A DNA stretch of 41,433 nucleotides from Cylindrobasidium torrendii FP15055 ss-10. Its lineage: Eukaryota > Basidiomycota > Agaricomycetes > Agaricales > Physalacriaceae. Every line of letters begins with the position of its first letter. Position 1 is the first letter of the stretch. Under the pieces are notes generated by a model that ran no database searches, was not told the origin of the DNA, and saw only the letters and a list, made by a program, of their open reading frames with translations. This document shows, piece after piece, positions 10,450-18,993 of the stretch. The stretch spans positions 1 to 41,433 of the forward strand of contig KN880648.1 in NCBI GenBank assembly GCA_000934385.1, given 5' to 3'. The translations under genes were made by a program, and so were the position numbers.

Positions 10450-12195
10450 CTAAGCACTTTCCCATATCTCCTTCGCCGTCTTCGCCACCAGCTCAAGCTT
10501 ATTGCGCTGGTCCTACAGAAAGGTGAGCAATGTATGCAACGGTGGCGCACACGACTGACCTCTTCAGTAAGCGGATTCCCCTGCCATACAGACGCGAAAC
10601 CACATTGAGGACTAATGGCAAGCCTGGAACAATGTTAAGGAAGGTAACCCACATATTCGTGCAGCCAAGCACAAACCGCGACATTGCGTATTCGACCGTT
10701 TTTAATTGGCCGTCTTCGACCATGACATTCACAGCATCGCGTAGCCGAGTCCGAAGTAGGTCGACGTCCTCGAGATCCCCGTGCTTTGTCGTTATCAATC
10801 CAAGGACGACGTTCTTTGTCTCTGGCATGAACCGTAAAGGCGCAAACCCACCCGACCGTGTATTGTCGAATTCCAACTGTGGTCCTGGGTAAGCCCGGCA
10901 AGTCTAACATCTGTGAAGCGACTCACGTAGAATGTGTCGACGTCGATATTCTTGAATACTCTGCTCGCAATCGGCTCATAGTCTCCTTCGCAAAAATGAG
11001 CTCCCTGTACCATCTTCAGCACGGCAGTAAAGAAGCGGAGCAACAACCTGCTTACCATAAAGTTACCCCGACACAAATGCAACGCAAGGTTCATGTCGGC
11101 TGGTCGATCTCGAGTGCATACGTTGATGGCTCGGATGTATGTGTCGAGCAGTACGTCGGGATTCACGCCCATCTCACGCATCTTCGCTGTCACGACACCA
11201 CTGCAAAAGAAGCAGAAGGTAGGATCGTCAATTTGGACATTGCCTGGGTGCCTATCAGCGGCCGGAGTCGACTGTTCTAAAGGGCGGACTTACGACAGCC
11301 CAGGTCATACAGCTCCTTGAATTCGGCACGATAGGCGATGCCAAGGTCGTCAAAATATGCGTCTGAAAACGTCGTCAGTGAGAGGATATGTGACTGAGTA
11401 CTTGACGGACCATCGTCCTGGTAAACGCTGCGGTCGTAAGTCATGTCAGAGCCATGCCGTTGGTGGAACCAAGACGGTGAGCAGACGGTGATCTTTAGAT
11501 TCTTGACATCCTGGTCTCTTATATAAATGCGTTCGGGAACAGAGGTGCCAGTGACCTACCTCTGGTTCCACTAGTGAGGCAAGATACTTGAATTGCTCGA
11601 CATAGAGAGGCCTAGTGCGCCTGATCTTGCCCTGTGATAGATTCCTCAGTAGGGCCCCGCGCCGTTTGCAGAGAATGAATGCATACAGAACAGAAGATGG
11701 TCTTGTCTGATAACACACCAGCGCTCTTCATCATTCCAATGTGAGGAATGTATTCCTAGCAAATTTTGAATGGCCTAGTCAACGCAGATAACATGACGCC
11801 GCATACCTTGAACTCGGATATCGGGCCTTGAGATGTACGTCAAAATGGACGCGTTGAACACGATTCAGAAAACGTACGTTCGGGCATAAACTGCATGCCT
11901 TCCAAAACATCAAATACGCCTTCGAAGAACATGCCTCTTCAAGGGTGTGTAAGAGATTGTAGCGAAGCACTTTGGTCAGCACCGACCTGCGGAATTCGCC
12001 ATCTGTGATTGGTTTTATTCCCAGGGCTAGCTGCAAGCCGACAGCGTCACGGATAGCTGCGTCCTCGACCTCGCGTAGGTCGTTTAGTGAGCATTGTCCA
12101 GTTTCGAACAGACCGCGCTGGTCGAACAACGCCTTGGGTCTCAGCAAGGATCCAACATGGCTCGCACGGCAGGAGGGAGAAGACGACGTCGACAT
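10450..12195 (-). CDS. MetE-like cobalamin-independent methionine synthase family protein
   Basis: This belongs to the UROD/MetE-like superfamily and resembles the C-terminal half of cobalamin-independent methionine synthase (YxjG-type), not the full 750-residue enzyme. The start reads MSTSSSPSCRASHVGSLLRP, followed by DAVGLQLALGIKPITDGEFRR, the family's N-terminal barrel strand with DGE. Middle exons give NVQIDDPTFCFF and NLALHLCRGNF. The C-terminal exon gives MSR-LAISPQCGFASVWQGN and ends KTAKEIWESA. The H-x-C of HLCRG and the C of SPQCGF match the zinc ligands of MetE, so metal binding and a thiol substrate are likely; the methyl donor cannot be told from sequence. About nine short introns interrupt it. 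It probably acts in the cytosol. A strong TATA box lies 54 bases upstream of the ATG. Confidence 0.82.
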
Positions 12196-12248
12196 GAGCG
12201 CGAGAGAGCAGAGAGGCACCAAGCATTTCTCGATGAATGGTCGTCTGC

Positions 12249-12258
12249 CTTTTATATA
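12249..12258 (-). promoter_or_regulatory. TATA box of the MetE-like gene
   Basis: TATATAAAAG on the minus strand, 54-63 bases upstream of the start codon at 12195. This is the best TATA match in the window. Confidence 0.65.
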
Positions 12259-12823
12259 TGTCCAACGGCAAGAGCTCCGAGTTGTTTGACATAGATGTAA
12301 GATCACCAGTTGGACTTATCCAACTATCTCACAAGCCGAGTTGGTGGCACCGACGGCGTCGACACTCATGCCAGAAAAGTTTGACCTCGATGCCGAACAA
12401 GAAAAATATGGAAGCGGAGACCCGGTCGCCGACGTCGCCAGCAGGCGAGATGAAATAAAAGCAATAATAATGGCTGACTGGCGATGAGTGGATGCATGGC
12501 CAAGATTCTCTGTCAGTGAGCGAGAGTATCCGTGACATTGATTTAATTTGAACTCAGCAAGCACAGTCACGGAGGAGATGTTTCGCAAAGTGTACGTGTG
12601 GTGTTTTGACACATGATATTTCCGTAAATACATCTGTGGCGCAACGTGATGGCCGAAGTCCCGAGCCCGGAGATTGCCACAAAACTACATACCCAAACCG
12701 GAAATCGGTGGCTTGCGCATCGATTTCGCGATTGTCGTCGGCGAACACCTCAAGACACCCCCGTACGTCCGCTCGCTGTCCGTGTATACCCGCCATCCGT
12801 CTAACGTGCATTAGTCAAGCACA
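12259..12823. other. Divergent spacer: MetE-like and eL13 promoters
   Basis: About 565 bases between two divergently transcribed genes. The TATA box of the MetE-like gene is at its left edge. The eL13 side has no TATA box; a C-rich stretch (ACACCCCCGTACGT, near 12755) faintly recalls Rap1-type sites of ribosomal protein genes, but I do not rely on it. No open frame looks real. Confidence 0.45.
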
Positions 12824-13611
12824 ATGGGTTTCCGGCACAACAACGGTGAGTAGAATGGAGGAGGAATTATCGCCAAAAATCGAGATCAGAACTTGACGAA
12901 AAAATTAGTTCTCCACGCCAACCATTTCCGCAAGGACTGGCAGCGCCATGTGCGCACCTGGTTCGACCAGCCCGGACGCAAGCTCCGCCGCCGCCAAGCC
13001 CGCAAGACCAAGGCTGCAACTCTCGGTGTCCGCCCAACATCTCTCCTCCGCCCCGCTGTGCGCGGCCAAACTATCCGCTACAACCGCAAGGTCCGCGAGG
13101 GACGTGGTTTCACCCTCGCTGAGCTCAAGGAGGCAGGCATTGGACGCAAGGAGGCTCGTGGTGTTGGTATCAGCGTCGACCACAGGAGACGGAACTTGAG
13201 CGAGGAGGGCAAGAAGCTCAACGTTGAGCGTCTGCAGGCATACAAGGCGAAGCTTGTCGTCTTCCCCAGGAAGGCCAGCAAGCCCAAAAAGGGTGACTCC
13301 TCGGTGCGTGGTTCGCAAGGGAAGGAGAGATTGGTGCTCATGCAGGATGTAGGCCGAGGACCTCCAGGCTGCCACCACCCGTGCCGCTGTCCCCATCACC
13401 AACCCCTACGTACCGGAGGCGCCCCGCAAAATTACCGACGAGGAGCGCTCTTTCGATGCCTACAAGGCTCTCCGCAATGGACGTGCCGATGCCCGCTTCG
13501 CTGGTGCCCGCAAGGCGCGCGCTGCCAAGGTGCGCAGATCGTCTTCGTGTGTATTTCATATATTGACACCCACAACAGAAGGAGGAGGAGGAGGCAGCCA
13601 AGAAGAAGTAG
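12824..13611 (+). CDS. RPL13: 60S ribosomal protein eL13
   Basis: A structural protein of the large ribosomal subunit. Four exons are clear: 12824-12845 (only 22 bases, MGFRHNN), 12910-13303, 13353-13529 and 13579-13611. They join to give the eL13 order: [19 protein letters not shown], then [46 protein letters not shown] and [16 protein letters not shown]. The C-terminal part runs from [15 protein letters not shown] to a lysine-rich end, [10 protein letters not shown]. Length (about 208 residues) fits the family. A very short first exon is usual for fungal ribosomal protein genes and may place regulatory signals in intron 1 (64 bases). Introns are too short to host a snoRNA. Donors are GTGAGT, GTGCGT and GTGCGC. 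Confidence 0.95.
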
Positions 13612-14066
13612 ATGGGACTCCTTCTGTACTATGCTTTCGGCCGTTTATGCTTCCTACGTGTGTTATGCCATATGCCAATGCGAGGAGTTGTATAATACAC
13701 ACAGTCCTCCCGCTTTCCCATGAACACTCCAGGAGGGATGATTATGCAGAGACGGACTCGTTTCTGAATTCAATCTCTTTGATGAGACTCCCACTGACGC
13801 CTGCACTCTCACCTCCGTGTATCTTCAATGTTTCTGGATTACTGAATAATGAACATCAACTGTCGTTCAAACTACTGAGGCATTGCTGTTGTGACAAAAT
13901 ATCCAGAAAAGCACGCGCGTCGCGCGACGATCAGGATCAGGTGACAACAATGGAGGTATGCTGCTGCCTGCATTCTTTGTTCATTCACAGGAGTCCATAG
14001 GAAAGTGAAAAGTCCGATGGTACATTTTTGTCTACTACATCTAACATTTCTTGCCCTACCACTCCT
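13612..14066. other. Convergent spacer between eL13 and a C2H2 gene
   Basis: About 455 bases holding two 3' untranslated regions. Short open frames on the plus strand (such as one through 13738-14000) have no recognisable content. I see no terminator-like hairpin or RNA gene. Confidence 0.45.
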
Positions 14067-15001
14067 CTACAACTTCAAGTTATTAGCTCTATGCCGCTTC
14101 GCCAGTAGATGTCTATTCAAGTCACTGCGAGTCCCAAAATCGGCTACGCATTTCGCGCACTTGTACGGCCGAATCTTCATGTGTGAATTCAGATGGTCTA
14201 TAGCACACAGAAGCTCGTTAAGATTTCATGTTCACATAAATGGAGTGAAATGAGGTTGAACGCACTCCTCAAGTTGTGTTTCCCTGTGAAGCTAGCTGCG
14301 CAGCCTTCCATTGTACAATTGAACAGCGCTGCTTTTTTGCGTTTGCTTTCCATCACGCGTCGGTGGACGGAGGACCCCACGGGGCTCGTGGGGGAACGTG
14401 GACTACTAAGTTGATTCAGAGTCGAGGCTTCTGATGGCGGCACTGCTGCTGGAGATTCCAAGGAAGACGACGGCGAGGAGTCGGTTTCCTCTACGAGGCA
14501 AGCCAGCATTGGCATGGGGGGCTTGGGCGAGCAGAGGTTGGCAGGGAGAGGGCCATGAGCATGCTTTCGGTGCGTAAATGGATTCCAAATCTGCACAGAC
14601 GGGCTGGACGGGGCGTCCTCGTCCTCCAAGCTGCACTCCGAGCCTTCGAGTTTGTCCTCTTCGTTGGAGGTGGCGACGCCCACCTCTGCGTAGGACGCCA
14701 CACGGTCCTGCTCTCTTTTTGGTAATGCAGGGTCGCAGACGCGGTGACCGGGGTGGGTGAGAATGTCATGTGGGTCTGTGCGAGCAGCTGGTAATGTGCG
14801 GGGACACAGCGACGTGGCTGGGATTGTGTCCCCACATTGGGAGTTGGCATGGAGGAGGGATTGATTCTTCTTCTCATCGATAGTGCTCGGGGAGAGTACA
14901 GGTGCTGTTGTAGGCAGAGGCGGGTGCGCCTGCGCAGATCTATACAACCTGGGCGGGAGCAACACTGCTGGTTGGACCACAGAGGTTGTTGCAGCGGTCA
15001 T
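14067..15001 (-). CDS. C2H2 zinc-finger protein, two C-terminal fingers
   Basis: A probable DNA-binding transcription regulator. The first 240 or so residues are low-complexity and rich in Ser and Pro (LEDEDAPSSPSVQIWNPF, SSPSSSLESPAAVPPSE), with a basic patch MESKRKKAALF just before the fingers. Finger 1 is CTMEGCAASFTGKHNLRNHLNSH, split by an intron with donor GTGCGT near 14269. Finger 2 is CAKCVADFGTRSDLNRHLLAKRH, with the linker MKIRPYK. The protein ends within ten residues of the second finger. The start at 15001 is chosen as the ATG that opens the Ser/Pro region; an in-frame ATG further upstream (15208) would add a hydrophobic stretch that looks like untranslated sequence. It differs from the three C2H2 genes near 28-33 kb in finger layout. 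Confidence 0.8.
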
Positions 15002-15432
15002 TAGATGACAGGCAAGAGATGAAATGCAGTATTCCGTTAGAGAGAAAGATGGAAAGAGAGCAAGAATAGGTACGCCCCGCCGCAAAGATAGAGAAGGGAG
15101 AAAGCCAGAAGGAAGCTGTGGAAAATAAGGCGAGACTGTCCGTGGGAGATACTGTCCATATAACAGCAAACGAGCCCGAAAGAAGGAGAAGACAATAGTG
15201 ACCGACATGTGCTGTTGACGACCTAGAACCTAGAGTACCCTGTACATGCTGCAACCGCATCTTCCACGGCTATTGGCCTAATACTAGTAGGGAATTGCGC
15301 TGCATTCTCCACTGGAAAAAACGACTACAATCACTTATTGTTAGCCAAGATTATGACTTTTGTTTACTTCTTCACACAATAGTCGCTGAGGGCCAAGGAT
15401 GGCCTTTTACTCGGCGTCTGCCGCGCGATCCC

Positions 15433-15440
15433 CACGTGAC
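15433..15440 (+). promoter_or_regulatory. RTCACGTG octamer upstream of the p31comet-like gene
   Basis: CACGTGAC (GTCACGTG on the minus strand) lies 77 bases before the start codon at 15517. It has the same octamer class as the site in the MAD2/TAF5 promoter. Confidence 0.45.
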
Positions 15441-15516
15441 AGACGCGCCCGGCACCGCGATCAAAACCAATCTTGCTTCCCTTCTTTCATCTGGACGTAA
15501 AACCCTGAGGCGCACG

Positions 15517-16896
15517 ATGTATCTCACGCCATTTTCCGAACCTCCATCTTCCTCCTCGCGAGCAACGACGGCCCGTGAGCCCATCACAGACGTGACCAAC
15601 ACCACCGCACGCGACAACGACAACAAAACGAAGAACAATACCGCTGCGTCGCCTTTCGTGCCACCCAAAAACGGGGTTGAACGCCGCAGGACGCGTTCTG
15701 ACGCGCTCAAATCTACCCCAAACTTGAACCTGATTTCCGTTCCGTTGCTGGAGGAAGGCATCGAGGACGGACTCGCGGCGCATCTGGCGTCCAGCCTTGT
15801 CGCGCATATATTGTGGTCGCGGGGACAAGTGCCACTCCCACTGCCGCAGCTCGCAAAGATGCAGGCGTATGAGGAGGACGATGAGGAGGTGCGTATGCCC
15901 GTATCTACATTGCTGATACAATCTAACGCCGTGGATTCATGACTAGCTTCCGACGAACAGCAAGGAGGCCAAGGAAAAGGCGAAAGCGAACGCGCTACTG
16001 GAATCTTTTGATATACTTGGGTCTCATCTGTCTACCACATTCACTGCGCTATCTACTGCGATGGCTCTGGGGGCTCAGAACGAGCAGAATCCGCTGCACA
16101 CCGCCCATATGTCTGTTGTCTTGGGATCTAGTCTCACGAGTTCTGGGAAAACTGGCTCGTCGACTGTGCTGGTCATTGATGGTCTGGTGGGCCGCATCTG
16201 GGGCCAACGGAGGACACCACGGACTGTAGAAGAAGACGAGTCGGACGAGGAACGCAGCGAGGATGAGGAGGGCGAGGAAGAAGGCGGCGATAGTGAAGGT
16301 GATGAGGACAATGAAGAACAAGAAGTCGGAGAAGAACAAAGTGAAGAGCCTCCAGACAGCGATGAAGAAGAGGAGGAAGATGAAGATGAAGAGGACGAAG
16401 AGGAGGACGAAGACAGCGAAGTGGATGAAAACGATACAGGCTACCTTGAGGCGCAACGACAGAGACACTTACAAGACACTATGCGTACTGCAGACAAGCT
16501 CTTATTACGAGCCTTGGTTGGCGGTAGTGGCGGGAGAGAAATTGTCGTCGAGGAAGAACTAGGTAAGCATCCACATCTCACCCTCCCCCTCCTTTTAGGT
16601 ATGCTCACACCTCTCCAGCGCCAACACAAGCACACATCCTCCTCCGCGCGCCTCGCAGGTTCAAACACGACGCCTGGATGCCCAAGCAGAATCTGAAGCT
16701 CGCTCCAGCGGTCGAGAGCCTCGTCAGTGGCGGACCCGCACCCTCCTCAAAGGCATCCAAGAAAGACAAGAAGGTCGATGTGGTGTGGATCGAAGGGACG
16801 GGCGATGTTTCTGAACCGCCGTCGACGCGGCATGAGGACGACGAGATGATTTGGTGGATTTGGACTGGTGGTAAAATAGTTGGGTTCTCCATGTAA
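15517..16896 (+). CDS. p31comet (MAD2L1BP)-like protein with acidic insert
   Basis: In animals and plants p31comet is a HORMA-like protein that binds closed Mad2 and, with the AAA ATPase Pch2/TRIP13, dismantles the checkpoint complex. Here three exons join (donors GTGCGT after EEDDEE and GTAAGC after EEEL). Three blocks resemble human p31comet as I remember it. SLVAHILWSRGQVPLPLPQL matches the N-terminal helix and its R-x-Q-LPLP motif. FKHDAWMPKQNLKLAP matches the D-W-F-R-P-K-L-N region. DEMIWWIWTGGKIVGFSM matches the C-terminal IWF...KGF strand. A stretch of about 70 residues, mostly Glu and Asp (16226-16440), is inserted between the halves and probably loops out. The N-terminal 75 residues are Ser/Thr-rich. 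The order and spacing of the blocks, not just composition, drive the call. Divergence is high, so a profile search is the deciding test. Confidence 0.7.
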
Positions 16897-16937
16897 GAGT
16901 TAGTTGTGTATGGTAGCAATGTAACAGCATAGCGTAT

Positions 16938-17291
16938 TTATTCAGTGTCCAGCAAGTTCTCAAACCACTTGGGTCGCTTTCTTGTCAGAGGGATGGAATT
17001 CAAGTATGTCTCTTCCAAGCCACGGCTGAGCTTACACTCTTTATCTACATTGGGAGAGGAGATATGCACCAAGCAAAAGGAGGCAAGTATTCCAGAGATA
17101 TTCCGCTACCCAGATTGACATAGTTGGCAGCACCTTGAGGCAATCGACCACATCAGGACTAGAACATCCGCTTTGAACTCACGAAGCCATCTCCCGCAGA
17201 CATCACACGACAGTTTACTTGGTTTGTTCCAATATACGATGCATTTTTGAGAGATACAACCAGCCATCGCATGCCGAGGGTACCAATGTCT
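16938..17291 (-). CDS. Possible small three-exon gene, unrecognised
   Basis: Three minus-strand segments join in phase between the p31comet-like stop and the ADP/ATP carrier stop. The first reads MAGCISQKCIVYWNKPS then CDVCGRWLR (ATG at 17267, donor GTGAGT). The second reads AANYVNLGSGISLEYLPPFA, and a 44-base intron (17026-17069) follows. The last reads GLEETYLNSIPLTRKRP then KWFENLLDTE and TAA at 16938-16940. That gives about 80 residues and no known family. A splice acceptor near 17291 would allow more sequence upstream. Other frames are also open here, so this may be carrier 3' untranslated sequence that looks coding by chance. It is listed because splice phases agree. Confidence 0.3.
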
Positions 17292-17335
17292 AAGAACGGG
17301 GAATATGCAATGACAGTAAGATAATGATAAGCTAT

Positions 17336-18574
17336 TTAACCAGAGCCTCCAGAGTAGACCTTGCCGAACATGATCTCTTGCATCTTGTCGTACACGGACA
17401 AGACACCAGCGCCAGCAACACCACGGAGAATGTTGGCACCCGCACCCTTGAAGAGCGACTTGACACCCTCCTTGGCGACGATCTGCGAGCCAGCGTCGAA
17501 CATGGACTTGTAGTGGGTGGTGGAGCCGGAAGTCATCATCATGCGACGACTAGAGCACAATTAGCGGATACTATACTCACGGAAGAGCGGGACATACCGG
17601 ATGGTATCGAGAGGGTAGGACGCAAGGCCGGCACCAACGGTGACACCCCAGCCGAGGGCGAACGACGCCAAGAAGGAGCCCTCGAGGGGACCGACGAGGA
17701 CGACGGGCTCTGTTACACATTAGCTTGAATTTCTGAGCGATAAGACCGTCACGCACTCAAGGAGTCGTAGGAACCGAAGTAGAGACCGCGGTACACAATG
17801 ATACCAACGACGGACGGGACGAAGCCACGGTAGAGGCCGGCAATACCGTCAGACGCGAGGGTCTTCTTGTAAACGTCGACGAGGCCGTTGAACTGGCGCT
17901 CTCCTCCACCCTTGCCAGCCGCCTTGCTGTCGTTTGCGAGACGGGTACGGGCGTAATCGAGGGAGTAGACGAAGGTGAGCGAAGCGGCACCAGCGGCACC
18001 ACCGGACGCGATGTTGCCTGCGAACCACTTCCAGTAGCCGTCATCCTTCTTGAAGCCGAACAGGGACTTGAAGTAGTCCTCTGCATTTCCGTCAGTACGA
18101 AGACGTAAGGGTTGACAAGTAACGCACTGAAGGCGAAGTTGAGGGCCTGGGTGGGGAAGTAACGGATGACGTTGGCGGTGTTTCCACGCCAGAGGGAGAC
18201 GGGACCCTCCTCAGCCATCGTGCGCTTGAAGCAGTCACCAATGCCCTTGTAGGGGGTGGCGAGACGGCCCTGCTTGATCTGGAGGCATAACGAGTGTTCG
18301 GAAGGCGTCAGAAGCGCGAAAAATTTACCATCTCATCCTGGTTCTGGATGAGGAGCTTGATACGCTCAATGGGGGCAGCTGCCGTCTTCGAGACAGCCTA
18401 TTCCAGGTGTAAGCACACGACCAATAATGTTGAAGCCAATTTATGCGTACAGCAGAAACACCACCCATCATGAAATCCGCTGCAGAGTCCCGTCAGTATT
18501 CCCGACGCGCGCACGACCAACGCAAGCGACGCACTGGCGAATTCCGCGGCAGTTTTGGTCTTCGGGGCCGACAT
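17336..18574 (-). CDS. AAC: Mitochondrial ADP/ATP carrier
   Basis: The inner-membrane carrier that exchanges cytosolic ADP for matrix ATP. It has the ADP/ATP carrier signature RRMMMTSG in the last exon but one, and the three carrier motifs: P-I-E-R-I-K ([18 protein letters not shown]), S-L-D-Y-A-R ([18 protein letters not shown]) and P-L-D-T-I-R ([15 protein letters not shown]). Other landmarks are [20 protein letters not shown] and [21 protein letters not shown] at the C-terminus. Exon 1 is short ([13 protein letters not shown]), and an intron with donor GTGCGT leads to [18 protein letters not shown]. About six short introns in all. Length near 310 residues fits the family. The start lies just below a pyrimidine-rich promoter with a CCAAT box, as expected for a strongly expressed respiratory gene. 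Confidence 0.95.
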
Positions 18575-18589
18575 TGTATCAAAACCTGA

Positions 18590-18705
18590 CAAAGCCGGAG
18601 GGAAATGGAAGGGATGATGGGGAGAAGGATGGAGAGAGCAGTTGTAAAAACTTGGCTTTAAGAGGAAGCAGCGGAGCTCGAAATGATCCGGGAGTTTCCT
18701 ATTGG
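18590..18705 (-). promoter_or_regulatory. ADP/ATP carrier promoter: pyrimidine tract and CCAAT box
   Basis: On the minus strand, 18590-18650 is a pyrimidine-rich tract next to the start codon, a common feature of highly expressed fungal genes. CCAAT lies at 18701-18705, about 127 bases above the ATG; HAP-type complexes bind CCAAT in respiratory gene promoters. The rest of the spacer up to 18993 shows nothing I can name. Confidence 0.45.
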
Positions 18706-18993
18706 ACAACGTCGTCAGGCCCGTTCGGGCACCAACAAATAACGGGCCGATAAAAATACCATGCGCTTTCCTGCCAGGATGCAGCCATTTCCGCTCGATT
18801 CTCCGCGTTTCGTCGGCCACCACCAGGCCACCACTTTACATGGCTCTTTTCGTCAACGTTCATGCGTCTACGGTCTGCATAGCGGCATAATAAACTATAG
18901 GTAGATACATACGAAGTAGTTTAAGAGTATCAAATAACATAAAGTAAGAACGTCTTCCCAACCAACAGAACAAACAAAAGCAAAGGACACTAC

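Noticed and set aside
12745..12765. Rap1-like C-rich word upstream of eL13.
   Set aside because: The match to the known consensus is partial and single; kept only as a remark in the spacer entry.
13338..13601. Antisense open frames over eL13 and similar frames over other genes.
   Set aside because: They mirror the codon bias of the true genes and carry no motifs.
14198..15208. Longer start for the C2H2 gene at 14 kb (ATG at 15208).
   Set aside because: The added 69 residues are hydrophobic and unlike the Ser/Pro-rich remainder; the ATG at 15001 gives a sensible N-terminus.
16226..16440. GA-rich purine tract that could be read as a microsatellite.
   Set aside because: It is coding sequence for the acidic insert of the p31comet-like protein, with mixed GAA, GAG and GAT codons rather than a pure repeat.
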